DNA of 64,000 nt. Source: G963676655 sp963676655. GTDB lineage: Bacteria > Verrucomicrobiota > Lentisphaeria > Victivallales > Victivallaceae. This document shows positions 1 through 8,233 of this stretch, in pieces. The number at the start of each line of letters is the position of its first letter. Positions within the stretch are counted from its first letter, which is position 1. Below the pieces are notes generated by a model. The model ran no database searches and was not told the DNA's origin. It saw only the letters and a program-made list of their open reading frames with translations. The stretch covers positions 119,733 to 183,732 of the forward strand of contig CAXXKX010000001.1 of the NCBI GenBank assembly GCA_963676655.2. The letters are read 5' to 3'. The position numbers were made by a program, and so were the translations under genes.

Positions 1-375
1 AACACCAACGACGGAGCCAGTGCCATTGCCACGCAAGCAGAGCCGGTCAAATATGAACCGGTCCTTGAACTCAAAAATCAAAAGGTCTCCGGTGAAGCAG
101 AAGTCCATGTCTTGTTCGGCATTTTTACCTGGGGACAGAGTACGTTTGCGGACGATACCATGCTTGGCGACTTCTCCTTGTTTGCCCCGGTAGCGAAGGC
201 AAAGTCTGCCGCCGTCTACAAAACTTGCAAAGCCAATCAGGCCGACACTTTGCTGGCAACAAAATACGAGATCAACACAACCGATTATTTTGTTTACAAA
301 AAAATCGATTGCCAGGTAGCCGGTTACCCCGCGACTATCAAAGGCGTCAAGAAAGTTGACAAAACAAAAAAATAA
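1..375 (+). CDS. C-terminal part of an unidentified protein (5' end outside window)
   Basis: The reading frame is open from the first base and ends at a TAA at 373-375, so the start lies left of the window and about 124 residues are visible. The visible part has an aromatic stretch (LFGIFTWGQSTFADD), a segment pairing small and hydrophobic residues (FAPVAKAKSAAVYKTC), and a Lys-rich tail. This resembles the small secreted or lipoprotein-like proteins often found in PVC and Bacteroidetes genomes, but I do not recognise a named family and the N-terminus that would show an export signal is missing. Base composition is like the rest of the chromosome and unlike the A+T-rich block that starts at 1366. 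A strong stem-loop follows at 388-411. No function is assigned. Confidence 0.6.
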   Translation, partial: NTNDGASAIATQAEPVKYEPVLELKNQKVSGEAEVHVLFGIFTWGQSTFADDTMLGDFSLFAPVAKAKSAAVYKTCKANQADTLLATKYEINTTDYFVYKKIDCQVAGYPATIKGVKKVDKTKK

Positions 376-387
376 TTTCTTTACACG

Positions 388-411
388 CTGACGGAGTTTA
401 TTCTCCGTCAG
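388..411 (+). terminator. Stem-loop terminator after the first gene
   Basis: A perfect 9-bp stem (CTGACGGAG / CTCCGTCAG) with a 6-base loop TTTATT starts 12 bases after the stop codon of the first gene and is followed by TATTATT. The stem and position fit a factor-independent terminator, although the T tract is broken by A residues. Confidence 0.65.
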
Positions 412-446
412 TATTATTCGTACTATCGTAAACCAGGAGAGTAAAA

Positions 447-872
447 ATGACAAGAGCAGATATTTCAAACGAATTGAATTCAATCATGGACAATCTTTTC
501 GGAAACTATTATGGCAAACTGGAGGATATAAAAAATCCCGCTGATAAAATAACGCTTAAATCTGAAACTGGAATAAGGGAACTTGACAATGCCGTATCAG
601 CGGTCGCAAAAGCCTTGCCGCCGGTAATTGGAGGAATAATCGCGTTCGTTAATCGCAAAAAACAGCCGCGCCCCGCCGAGTTTTTATTATCCGAATATCT
701 TTGTGATGATGATGAAGACGATTTCGAACCGGAAACTTGCCTTGAAAAACAGTCCCGATTAACAGCCGAAATTTCAGGGGAACTGGATGTAGTTGTGTTA
801 CAAAGAGATCTCGAAAAAATGAAAACCTTCAGCGACCTTATTGACTATATTGAATCAGAAATTATCCAGTAA
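447..872 (+). CDS. Hypothetical acidic 141-residue protein
   Basis: The ATG at 447 is preceded by AGGAGAG with normal spacing, so the start is well supported. The protein has a central hydrophobic segment around residues 55-68 (ALPPVIGGIIAFV), a strongly acidic stretch near residue 90 (DDDEDDFEPE), and a C-terminal part (KTFSDLIDYIESEI) that looks like the last helix of an acyl-carrier-protein-type fold. The similarity is short, no DSL phosphopantetheine motif is visible, and I do not assign a function. It lies between a terminator on its left and a repeat-bearing spacer on its right, so it is probably transcribed alone. Composition is near that of the chromosome rather than the neighbouring A+T-rich island. 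Confidence 0.6.
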   Translation: MTRADISNELNSIMDNLFGNYYGKLEDIKNPADKITLKSETGIRELDNAVSAVAKALPPVIGGIIAFVNRKKQPRPAEFLLSEYLCDDDEDDFEPETCLEKQSRLTAEISGELDVVVLQRDLEKMKTFSDLIDYIESEIIQ

Positions 873-1047
873 GTATTCTCCTGCAAGTACGCAATGAGCA
901 AGTTTAATTCCACCCATAAACAACAAAGTCCAAGCAACCCATGCAGTCCAGGTAAAACGCAACTTGCGTCTAATAGTATCAAAAAAATGACATTTTTCCA
1001 AAAACAAGATTTGCTTTATCCGTATTATCGACATATTTTTATCTATA

Positions 1048-1205
1048 GAGGTAATTTCAAAACTACATTTCGAATAGAATTTTTTAATTTGGGTAAAGTA
1101 GATTTTGATCTTGTGCGATTGAGCATTCCCGGCGGTATGTGAATGAACATATCACAACATGTGGATCAAAAAAAAGCGGTCGAAATGTAGTTTGAAAATT
1201 GCCTC
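1048..1205. repeat. 26-bp imperfect inverted repeat, arms 1048-1073 and 1180-1205
   Basis: The left arm begins GAGGTAATTTCAAAACTACA and the right arm is its reverse complement at about 23 of 26 positions. The arms enclose 106 bases. There is no transposase between them, so this may be a small non-autonomous element, the terminal scar of a larger element, or a long hairpin in the transcript. It sits where the composition changes to that of the A+T-rich island. Confidence 0.55.
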
Positions 1206-1275
1206 TGCATTTAAAAGGTTAGAATGATTTTGATGCTTAACCCCATAATCAGATGTCAAGAAATTATTATGAGAT

Positions 1276-1316
1276 AACCTGACTCAAAAAACAAAGAAAC
1301 TCAGGTTTTATTATTA
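1276..1316 (+). terminator. Terminator-like hairpin before the island operon
   Basis: AACCTGA at 1276-1282 pairs with TCAGGTT at 1301-1307 across an 18-base A-rich loop, and the right arm runs into TTTATTATTAT. It would insulate the five-gene block from read-through from the left. The loop is long, so the assignment is moderate. Confidence 0.4.
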
Positions 1317-1365
1317 TATAAATTTTTAGTCAATATATACAAAAAAGCATTAGGGAGAGTTTGTA

Positions 1366-4300
1366 GTGAATAAATTAGGATTGGTATTTTCTGGCGGTGG
1401 CGGGAAGGGGGCATACGAAGTAGGTGTATGGAAAGCGTTGAAAGAATTCGAAATAGATAGATGTGTTTCAGCCGTAGCAGGAACTTCTATTGGTGGACTC
1501 AATGGAGCAATGTTTATAGGAGGAGACCTAGACCTAGCAATTGATCTTTGGGGTAGTATATCTCATTCTAAAGTGTTAAAAATAAATTGGAAAAAAGTAG
1601 CAGAAAAAGCTATCTCTACAATTGCATCTGCAGCAATCCCTGGTTTTCAAGGGAAAGCATTGATTCACTTTGCAACAATTATGAGTGGTTCTACTTGGTT
1701 TACTCAAAAAGGAGTTGAGGAACTTATTAAACAAAGTCATGCTTGTGAAGATGTTGCTCTCTCCAATATACCCTTATATGTTTGCGCTCTTGATGGGGAT
1801 AATGGAAAACTTGTTTTTCCTCGCTTAAATGGAAAAAGTCCAGATGAAATTATATTATGGTTAAAAGCTACTTCTGCAATACCTTTTGTCTTCGGTTCAG
1901 TTGAAATCAATGGAAAGCGTTACCATGATGGAGGCGTATTACCTGGTGTTTTTAGTAATAATACGCCTTTTGAGCCATTAATTGAGCATGAAAACTGTAC
2001 TCATATTATCAATGTATATCTTGATCGTAGACCAGTTATATATACTGAACAGAAAAAATATCCAAATGTTAAGTTTTGGAATATAATTCCTACAAATGAG
2101 TTTGATGGGTTAATTGCGCCTCTTAATTTTGATTCAAGTAATGCAAAAAAACTTATTAAACTGGGATATAGTGATACTTTGCGTGTTTTGAGACAATTCA
2201 AAGATTTCAAAGACACAGAGGATAAATATATTGACAAGACTAATGGGGTAGTTAATGAACATTATATTTTTCAAGACAAAATCTTTACAAATCAAGAAAT
2301 AAGAATGATACAAGGTTCAGAAGATAAAACAGATGAAGAATTGGGGAAAGAACTTCTGCTTTATTTTGAATCCAGTCAAAACAGGGGAGATACTGACTTA
2401 TTATCTTTTTCAAAACCATCAGATATGGAAATGACTATTGAAAAAGTCATGCATGAAATAGCATCCGAAATTCAAAAAGAAGAAATAGAATTATTGAATA
2501 ATGCGTTGGATAACATAGTTGAAGAAGTTCAAAGAAATTCAAGTGAGTTATTAGACGAAGCTTTTAGTTCCATTTCAGTGTTAGCTTCAACAGAGGGTAG
2601 AATAAACAGTCAAACAGATCAAAAGTTTTTTAGTCGCATCTTAGGTTATATAACAGGGGAAAATCAAAGATTACAAACGGACATCAACTGGGATTTGAAT
2701 AGAGCCATCTATGCAAATCAACAACTTATCTCCAAACTTAATGGAAAGCATTTATTAACAATGGATGCAATTGTTTCTTTGGGAAATAAAACTAACTATT
2801 TAATGAACCATGTTAATATGCTATATAATGCAAGTAAATTGCAAGAAATAAAAAACAAAAGGTTTTTGCTGTTAATGCAACAAGCAATATCATATGTAAT
2901 CAAAGAATTTGATCAGAAAATATTAAAAGCAAACGAAAATATTGAATATTTACATTACAAGAATAAACTGGAAGATTGGTATCATATAAATCAAGCAAGA
3001 CAGCTTAATCTTTCCCCTATCGACAGACTTATCCAGTCTACAGTCAGCTTTTATGAAATTACAAAAGGAATCTGGGATGATGCTGTTCTTTGTCGTTACA
3101 AGACTGCATTAATGGACTTGCATAAGGACGATGTTTCTTTTTCTCCACTCGATTTATGTACTGAGTCAAACAGTCAATCATTTTTTCATCAGTTAAACAC
3201 AAATTCTATTCTTCCAGTCGCTCCTGGAAAAGAAGCGAATTATCCTATTTTAAAAGGCATGCAAATAGTTCATGATTCTCCTGCTATTTCTAAGGATGAT
3301 TTTATCAAAGAAATTGAGCTATTACACCTTGACGCTTCAGTCAAAATCCCCGCATTGGATATTGGCCTTGAGCTGTTAAATTCTTTAAAGAACAATGATC
3401 GCCGTTTTGACAAGGACGGAGATATTGAATCTTTAAAAAAATCATATTGTGATACTCTTGATTCTATTATTCATGCAATGGAATCAATTGATGATGGCAT
3501 AAGTATAATCCAAGATGCTAAGCTTTTAAAGCAAGATGTTTTAAACTATAAAGTAGTAGTTCCTGTCGTAGGTAAATTTTCATCGGGAAAAAGCACTCTT
3601 TTAAATTGTTATCTTGGAGATAAATATCTGGAGACTGATATAGCTCCAACAACTGCTGTTGCTACAGAACTATCTTATAGCGAAAATGAATATATTACTC
3701 TGAACTATCTTAATGGAAATTCAGAGGATAAAAAATTATCTGAAATTAGTAATATTGAGGTTACTGACGAGTTGTTTTATATGCAACTGTTTTTGAATAA
3801 TCCAAAGTTAGAGTCTAGGCACAATATTGTCATTGTGGATATGCCAGGTTTTGATGCTAGTAATATTCAACATGAAAAAGCCATAGCATGTTATTTGGAC
3901 CGGGGTGATTTCTTTATTTGTTTATTTGATGAAATTTCACATGCAGATGCTTCTGTGCTTAACAAATTAGGCGAAATATCTTGTTCATATAATAAAGAGT
4001 TTGGCTGTCTTGTCTCTAAAGCAAATCGTATAACAGATGGTAAGTTAAGGAGAATTAAAAATCAAATCAAGGATAGTATTTTAAATCTTGTTGATATTGA
4101 GATAGAAGTAGGAGATATTTCGGTTGAGAACTCAATAAAAGACTTCGAATCATTATTGGATAATGCTGCTAGAAATGAAACATCTCTTATGAGAAAACGT
4201 CTGTTTGATAGAGGTGAAAAATTAATTTCTGATTCCGAGGCATTAATAAGGAATAGAATAAGCCATGAAGAGTCAGACCAAGATGAAATTGAAGTGAAAA

Positions 4301-5052
4301 TTAATGCAATTCAAAGCGATTACAATGATAAAAAAAGTAAAATTGAAAATCATATAAGTGAAATGACGTTTAATCTTTGTAGTAAGGGAAAGGAGATGCT
4401 TGTTTCACATGCCACAAATTTGTTAAACGGTAATATTGAGACACTTGTGAGCGCTGTAAAAAAGAATACTCTTGAATCAGAATTAAATGCTTTGCTGCGC
4501 CCTATACTGCAGGCAGAAGTGTCAAATCTTATCAATGAAGAATTAAGTCGTTTTGAAGACAAAATAGAAGAATTTAATGATTGTGATAACGCTACAGTTG
4601 GATTTGGATGTAGAATACCAACAAGTGCAACAGTAGAATTTTCTAAAACAGGAGCTGTAATAGCAGGAAGCTTAGGGGGAATAATAGGAGCAATATTTGG
4701 TCCTTTAGGAATGATAGCAGGAGGAATTATTGGAGCGTTTTTGGGTGGTCGCAAAAAGCAAGAGATTCAAGATGAGGAAATACGGAGTTGCCTGATAAAC
4801 CAAGTGATTCCAAGAATTACAGCTGAAGTGATTTCAAAAATTGAACAGCAACTAAGTGATGCTTTACAAAAGATCAAAGTATCCATTTTACAAGTATTAG
4901 GGGATGAAAAAGATCAATATCAAAAGAGATTAAGCGACCTAAAAACAAGGAAACATAGATCAATACATCAATATCAAGAGAAAATGAAACAATATAATAA
5001 GTTGCTTGAAGCCATTAAAAATACTCCTGTTAGCTTGATGTTAAATGAGTAG
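1366..5052 (+). CDS. Patatin-like phospholipase fused to a dynamin-like GTPase (1228 residues)
   Basis: The start is GTG at 1366, eight bases after GGGAG. Residues 1-320 are a patatin-like lipase domain: the oxyanion loop GGGGKG (10-15), the nucleophile elbow GTSIG (39-43, catalytic Ser41) and the DGG motif (188-190, catalytic Asp188) are all present, so lipid hydrolysis is expected. Residues about 320-720 are mainly helical. A dynamin-like GTPase domain follows: P-loop GKFSSGKS (736-743), switch I PTTAV, DMPG (825-828) and SKAN (884-887) in place of the usual TKxD. Residues about 1095-1127 form a glycine-zipper hydrophobic segment (repeated GGIIGA and GPLGMIAGGIIG) suited to membrane insertion, then a coiled tail. 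Family knowledge: patatin lipases are membrane-degrading effectors in CBASS, and dynamin-like proteins occur in the Eleos anti-phage system. Inference: a membrane sensor or remodeller tied to a lipase effector. It is first in a block of five A+T-rich genes. Confidence 0.85.
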   Translation: MNKLGLVFSGGGGKGAYEVGVWKALKEFEIDRCVSAVAGTSIGGLNGAMFIGGDLDLAIDLWGSISHSKVLKINWKKVAEKAISTIASAAIPGFQGKALIHFATIMSGSTWFTQKGVEELIKQSHACEDVALSNIPLYVCALDGDNGKLVFPRLNGKSPDEIILWLKATSAIPFVFGSVEINGKRYHDGGVLPGVFSNNTPFEPLIEHENCTHIINVYLDRRPVIYTEQKKYPNVKFWNIIPTNEFDGLIAPLNFDSSNAKKLIKLGYSDTLRVLRQFKDFKDTEDKYIDKTNGVVNEHYIFQDKIFTNQEIRMIQGSEDKTDEELGKELLLYFESSQNRGDTDLLSFSKPSDMEMTIEKVMHEIASEIQKEEIELLNNALDNIVEEVQRNSSELLDEAFSSISVLASTEGRINSQTDQKFFSRILGYITGENQRLQTDINWDLNRAIYANQQLISKLNGKHLLTMDAIVSLGNKTNYLMNHVNMLYNASKLQEIKNKRFLLLMQQAISYVIKEFDQKILKANENIEYLHYKNKLEDWYHINQARQLNLSPIDRLIQSTVSFYEITKGIWDDAVLCRYKTALMDLHKDDVSFSPLDLCTESNSQSFFHQLNTNSILPVAPGKEANYPILKGMQIVHDSPAISKDDFIKEIELLHLDASVKIPALDIGLELLNSLKNNDRRFDKDGDIESLKKSYCDTLDSIIHAMESIDDGISIIQDAKLLKQDVLNYKVVVPVVGKFSSGKSTLLNCYLGDKYLETDIAPTTAVATELSYSENEYITLNYLNGNSEDKKLSEISNIEVTDELFYMQLFLNNPKLESRHNIVIVDMPGFDASNIQHEKAIACYLDRGDFFICLFDEISHADASVLNKLGEISCSYNKEFGCLVSKANRITDGKLRRIKNQIKDSILNLVDIEIEVGDISVENSIKDFESLLDNAARNETSLMRKRLFDRGEKLISDSEALIRNRISHEESDQDEIEVKINAIQSDYNDKKSKIENHISEMTFNLCSKGKEMLVSHATNLLNGNIETLVSAVKKNTLESELNALLRPILQAEVSNLINEELSRFEDKIEEFNDCDNATVGFGCRIPTSATVEFSKTGAVIAGSLGGIIGAIFGPLGMIAGGIIGAFLGGRKKQEIQDEEIRSCLINQVIPRITAEVISKIEQQLSDALQKIKVSILQVLGDEKDQYQKRLSDLKTRKHRSIHQYQEKMKQYNKLLEAIKNTPVSLMLNE

Positions 5053-5092
5053 TTAATAATATATTGTTTAACAAGAGAAGAAAATTATAGAT

Positions 5093-6718
5093 ATGAGTTT
5101 AAATAAATTAATGAATGCTCACTCAGATGATTCTTCATTTGCAATGACATATGAAAATGGTATTATGTCACAACATGAAAATATCTACCTTGCAAATCCA
5201 CGCAAAGGCCTGGAACTATGTGCAAAGCTTATATCTGAAAATAACAGAAATGATATATTTCATAATATCCTTGATGAGCTTAAAGATATTATTGAAACCA
5301 GTTTCCTTCCCTTGTCTGAAAGGGACGAAAACCCTACGGGTGCCAAAGCATATACTCAATTAATACAACTGCATAAATCTTTAGGACAAGCCAGTGCATT
5401 TCCTTATTTAGAACAGTATTACACTGTTGCTGTTGGGGGAATGTTTAGTGCTGGAAAATCAGCATTTTTAAATTCTGTTCTTGGCTGTGACTCACTACTG
5501 CCAACTGACACGACGCCAACTACTTCAATTCCAACATATATTAATAAAGGAGAGAAAGATTCGATAAGCGTATTAAACTATTATCAGCAAAGAGCTTTGA
5601 TAGATGAAGATGCTTTAAAGGCAATATGTCATGCTTTTACGGAGGAGTACAATGTATCATTCAGTCATATATTGCAGTTAATTTCAATTGAACGAAAAGA
5701 CTTTAAATACCCTCAACTGACTTTTCTTGATACTCCCGGATATAGTAAGTCTGATATTGGTAGTGTTGCCAGTGATAAGAATATTGCCCGGGAACATCTG
5801 AGGAATACTGATTATCTGATATGGCTGGTTGACTGTCAAAATGGCACTATCCCTGTTACTGATATTAAATTTATCCAACAACTGGAATTAGAAAGTCCTG
5901 TTCTATATGTTATTAGTAAAGCTGAAAAGAAAACAAAGATAGATATTAATAACATTATTAATAAAGCCAAAACAGATTTAAAACAGAATGATATGGCGTT
6001 TATTGATGTTATTGGATATAGTTCGTTTGAGAATCAGGAATTCTCAGACAAGAAAAATGTTCTGCAATCTTTTTTTACAAAAATAAGTAGTGGTCGTGCA
6101 GGCTCTTTATTTACATGGCACGCAGAAAAAATATTCAAGGAATATGCTGACTTCTATAGCAGCGAAGAAAGTCTTCATAAATCTTCATTAGAGATGTTAA
6201 ATGCATTGGTTTTAGATGATATAATCACAGGTGAGAATAAAAAACACCTTAATAATATTTTACATAGAGTAAAGAAACAGGTTAACTCGCTCAAGCTCAA
6301 TAGGCAAAAATTAGATTCGATAAAAAATGAATTTAAGGATAAGATTGAGGCATTGTGCTCCGAAATAAATGTTAAGTTGGTTGATCGCCCATTTGCTTCA
6401 ATCGAACAGGCTTCAAGCAAAAAAAATAATAAATCTCAAACTAGTACTTACCGTTTTGATGCTATTTTTAATGGAGATCAAAGTAAACTGAATAGTTTTG
6501 ACAATTTTAAAGAAGTCGATGCTGAAATCAGTAAAATTAGCTCAATGGGAATTACTGTTTCTGTTATTGATGGAGTAGACGCCTTTGTAACTAAATTCGC
6601 TCTTCAAAAAGAAATTGGGAATCTAGATATTCAAGCTTTTTTCGCATACAATAAGGATGTTAAAATTCAGATAACAGCACATAATAAATGTGTCGTCTTA
6701 TATGAATGTGATATTTAA
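5093..6718 (+). CDS. Dynamin-like GTPase (541 residues)
   Basis: This is the second GTPase of the island, 40 bases after the patatin fusion. The P-loop GGMFSAGKS is at residues 115-123, switch I reads TTPTTSIPTYI, G3 is DTPGY (213-217), and SKAEKK is the likely G4. A leader of about 100 helical residues precedes the G domain and a long helical C-terminal part follows, as in bacterial dynamins and the LeoA/B/C group. I see no clear membrane-spanning segment, which suggests that it works with the membrane-inserting partner encoded upstream. The ribosome site before ATG 5093 is weak (GAGAAG, 12 bases away), so its translation may depend on the upstream gene. Bacterial dynamins often act as unequal pairs encoded side by side, and this pair fits that pattern. 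The exact biological role is not known. Confidence 0.8.
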   Translation: MSLNKLMNAHSDDSSFAMTYENGIMSQHENIYLANPRKGLELCAKLISENNRNDIFHNILDELKDIIETSFLPLSERDENPTGAKAYTQLIQLHKSLGQASAFPYLEQYYTVAVGGMFSAGKSAFLNSVLGCDSLLPTDTTPTTSIPTYINKGEKDSISVLNYYQQRALIDEDALKAICHAFTEEYNVSFSHILQLISIERKDFKYPQLTFLDTPGYSKSDIGSVASDKNIAREHLRNTDYLIWLVDCQNGTIPVTDIKFIQQLELESPVLYVISKAEKKTKIDINNIINKAKTDLKQNDMAFIDVIGYSSFENQEFSDKKNVLQSFFTKISSGRAGSLFTWHAEKIFKEYADFYSSEESLHKSSLEMLNALVLDDIITGENKKHLNNILHRVKKQVNSLKLNRQKLDSIKNEFKDKIEALCSEINVKLVDRPFASIEQASSKKNNKSQTSTYRFDAIFNGDQSKLNSFDNFKEVDAEISKISSMGITVSVIDGVDAFVTKFALQKEIGNLDIQAFFAYNKDVKIQITAHNKCVVLYECDI

Positions 6719-6772
6719 AATTTAATTTGAAATAAAAAAATTCATTAATATCATAAATGGAGAGACTATATT

Positions 6773-6880
6773 ATGGTTGATTTATTTAGCTTTCTCGACG
6801 AATTAACAAACAATGACATTAAGCTTGAAAATCACATATTGACAACGGAAAACATTGAGTTAAAATTATTGTATCTCTAA
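6773..6880 (+). pseudogene. 35-codon remnant of a TerB-like gene
   Basis: A short frame starts at ATG 6773 with a good ribosome site (GGAGAG at 6759-6764) and stops after 35 codons. Its sequence follows the N-terminus of the two TerB-like genes downstream: LFSFLDELTNNDIKLENHIL parallels LQNFVDETLILESHPV of the gene at 10497, and its end ELKLLYL matches ESKLLYL in the gene at 6989. Past the stop codon the frame reads ISN, as in the paralogue, then decays. The simplest reading is a broken third copy sitting directly after a dynamin-like gene. A functional short peptide is less likely but possible because the ribosome site is intact. Confidence 0.5.
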
Positions 6881-6988
6881 ATTTCAAATTTTTCATTAAA
6901 ATGAAATGAGAATGTAGAAGAGGTAGTTTGGTACTGAATAATATAATTCAATCACGGTTTTGTCGAATAATCATAATAAGGAAATAGA

Positions 6989-8209
6989 ATGAGTGAAATA
7001 GGAGACTGTATAGAAGAAGCAGGAGATGAAGTTATTGAGATTAAAGATCATGTGATGAAACTATTAGGCTTGGAATCTAAGTTGTTATATTTGCATGCCT
7101 TGGCGTTGATTTCAAATGTTGACAATAATATTGATATAAGAGAGAAAAGATATTTAAGAGTATTGATCAGGTCGCTTGATTTGCCCGAGAATGACATACT
7201 TCCTCAAATTATTGAAAATGCAAAATCTCCAGATAAAAACTTAGTTAAGGATTTTATTAGCCACTTCAAAGGTAATGAACTAGCAATTACCTTTTTATTT
7301 GATGCCTTAATTTTAGCGTGTTCTGATGGAGGATTATCTTCTGTTGAAAAGGATGGGGTGAAGTCATTTGCTGAAAAGTTGAAATACGGCGATAAAATTG
7401 AGTTGATTGAAGAAATCACTTTTGCGATTATAAACAAAAAAATTAGCGTGATTTTAAATGTAAATTCTAATAAACGCCTCAACCTGTCATCCTACTCCCA
7501 CTTGCTTGAGTATTATGATTTTGACTCTAGCGATATTGCAAGAATCAAAACCAATAATTATGAATCCATCGGGATCAAGTGGAAACCAATTGAATATAGT
7601 AGGGAGGACAATCTTCCTGATGATTTTTTTGATAATATGCCTGAAGAAAGGCTTATAAGTAATTACATAACCATGGGAAACATTATTAAAATCATGAATA
7701 ATGCATTAAATGATAAATCAATATTTATTGATGATCATAATATTATGTCAAGTATCGACCACTTTCTTGTTTGTGATTTGAGGCAGTCTCCATTGCAATA
7801 TGAAAAATCAGATGATAAATTTATTCCAAAAGATATTGCGCAAGATGAAATAGCGTCTGAAGCTACCGTGTACTCAAGTTTATTGATTGGTTTGACCGCT
7901 TTTGGTATAGCAAATATAGCACACAATCAAAGATCAAAAAACTCTGTAATAGAAAGCACAATTATTTGGGGATTTACTCCTGATGGTATTAGGTTTCTCG
8001 CAAAAACTATTGGTTGTGATTTGGCTCATGTTTTTTACAACCATTTGCCTCTTCCAAATGACATAGTAAAAGATGAGTTGTTTGTTGATGATATTGATTG
8101 CTTTTATTTGGATAGTACAACTGCCAAATATAAGAAGAGAGAAATTAAAGAGGCATGTGCTATAGACAGTGAAGAAATTACTAAATGCTGTTTTCGTTTT
8201 GTAAGGTAA
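6989..8209 (+). CDS. TerB-like domain protein (406 residues)
   Basis: The ATG at 6989 follows AAGGA at seven bases. Residues about 25-135 form a TerB-like all-helical domain with its two characteristic acidic turns: ALISNVDNNIDIREKRYL and ALILACSDGGLSSVEKDGV. TerB domains bind metal and are tied to membrane-associated stress complexes in tellurite-resistance and related systems. The remaining 270 residues match nothing I recognise; one moderately hydrophobic stretch (SSLLIGLTAFGIANIAH) lies near residues 295-311. The gene lies between the second and third dynamin-like GTPases and is paralogous in its first half to the gene at 10497. This suggests a dynamin plus TerB unit that has been duplicated within the island. 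Function as a regulator or scaffold of the GTPases is inference. Confidence 0.7.
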   Translation: MSEIGDCIEEAGDEVIEIKDHVMKLLGLESKLLYLHALALISNVDNNIDIREKRYLRVLIRSLDLPENDILPQIIENAKSPDKNLVKDFISHFKGNELAITFLFDALILACSDGGLSSVEKDGVKSFAEKLKYGDKIELIEEITFAIINKKISVILNVNSNKRLNLSSYSHLLEYYDFDSSDIARIKTNNYESIGIKWKPIEYSREDNLPDDFFDNMPEERLISNYITMGNIIKIMNNALNDKSIFIDDHNIMSSIDHFLVCDLRQSPLQYEKSDDKFIPKDIAQDEIASEATVYSSLLIGLTAFGIANIAHNQRSKNSVIESTIIWGFTPDGIRFLAKTIGCDLAHVFYNHLPLPNDIVKDELFVDDIDCFYLDSTTAKYKKREIKEACAIDSEEITKCCFRFVR

Positions 8210-8233
8210 AATAAGTTTGAGTAAGGATTATTG

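Larger units (their letters stand above)
873..1365 (+). other. Spacer at the left edge of the A+T-rich island
   Basis: This stretch holds an inverted repeat (1048-1205) and a terminator-like hairpin (1276-1307). An 82-codon open frame starting at 898 has no convincing ribosome binding site and runs through the left arm of the repeat, so I do not call it a gene. A+T content rises sharply after about position 960. The start of the next gene at 1366 has its own ribosome site (AGGGAG at 1352-1357), and its promoter probably lies between the hairpin and that site. Confidence 0.5.

Noticed and set aside
898..1142. 82-codon open frame (or 81 from ATG 898) in the spacer before the island
   Set aside because: No spaced ribosome site, Ser/Asn/Lys-rich sequence without a fold, and it runs through the left arm of the inverted repeat.
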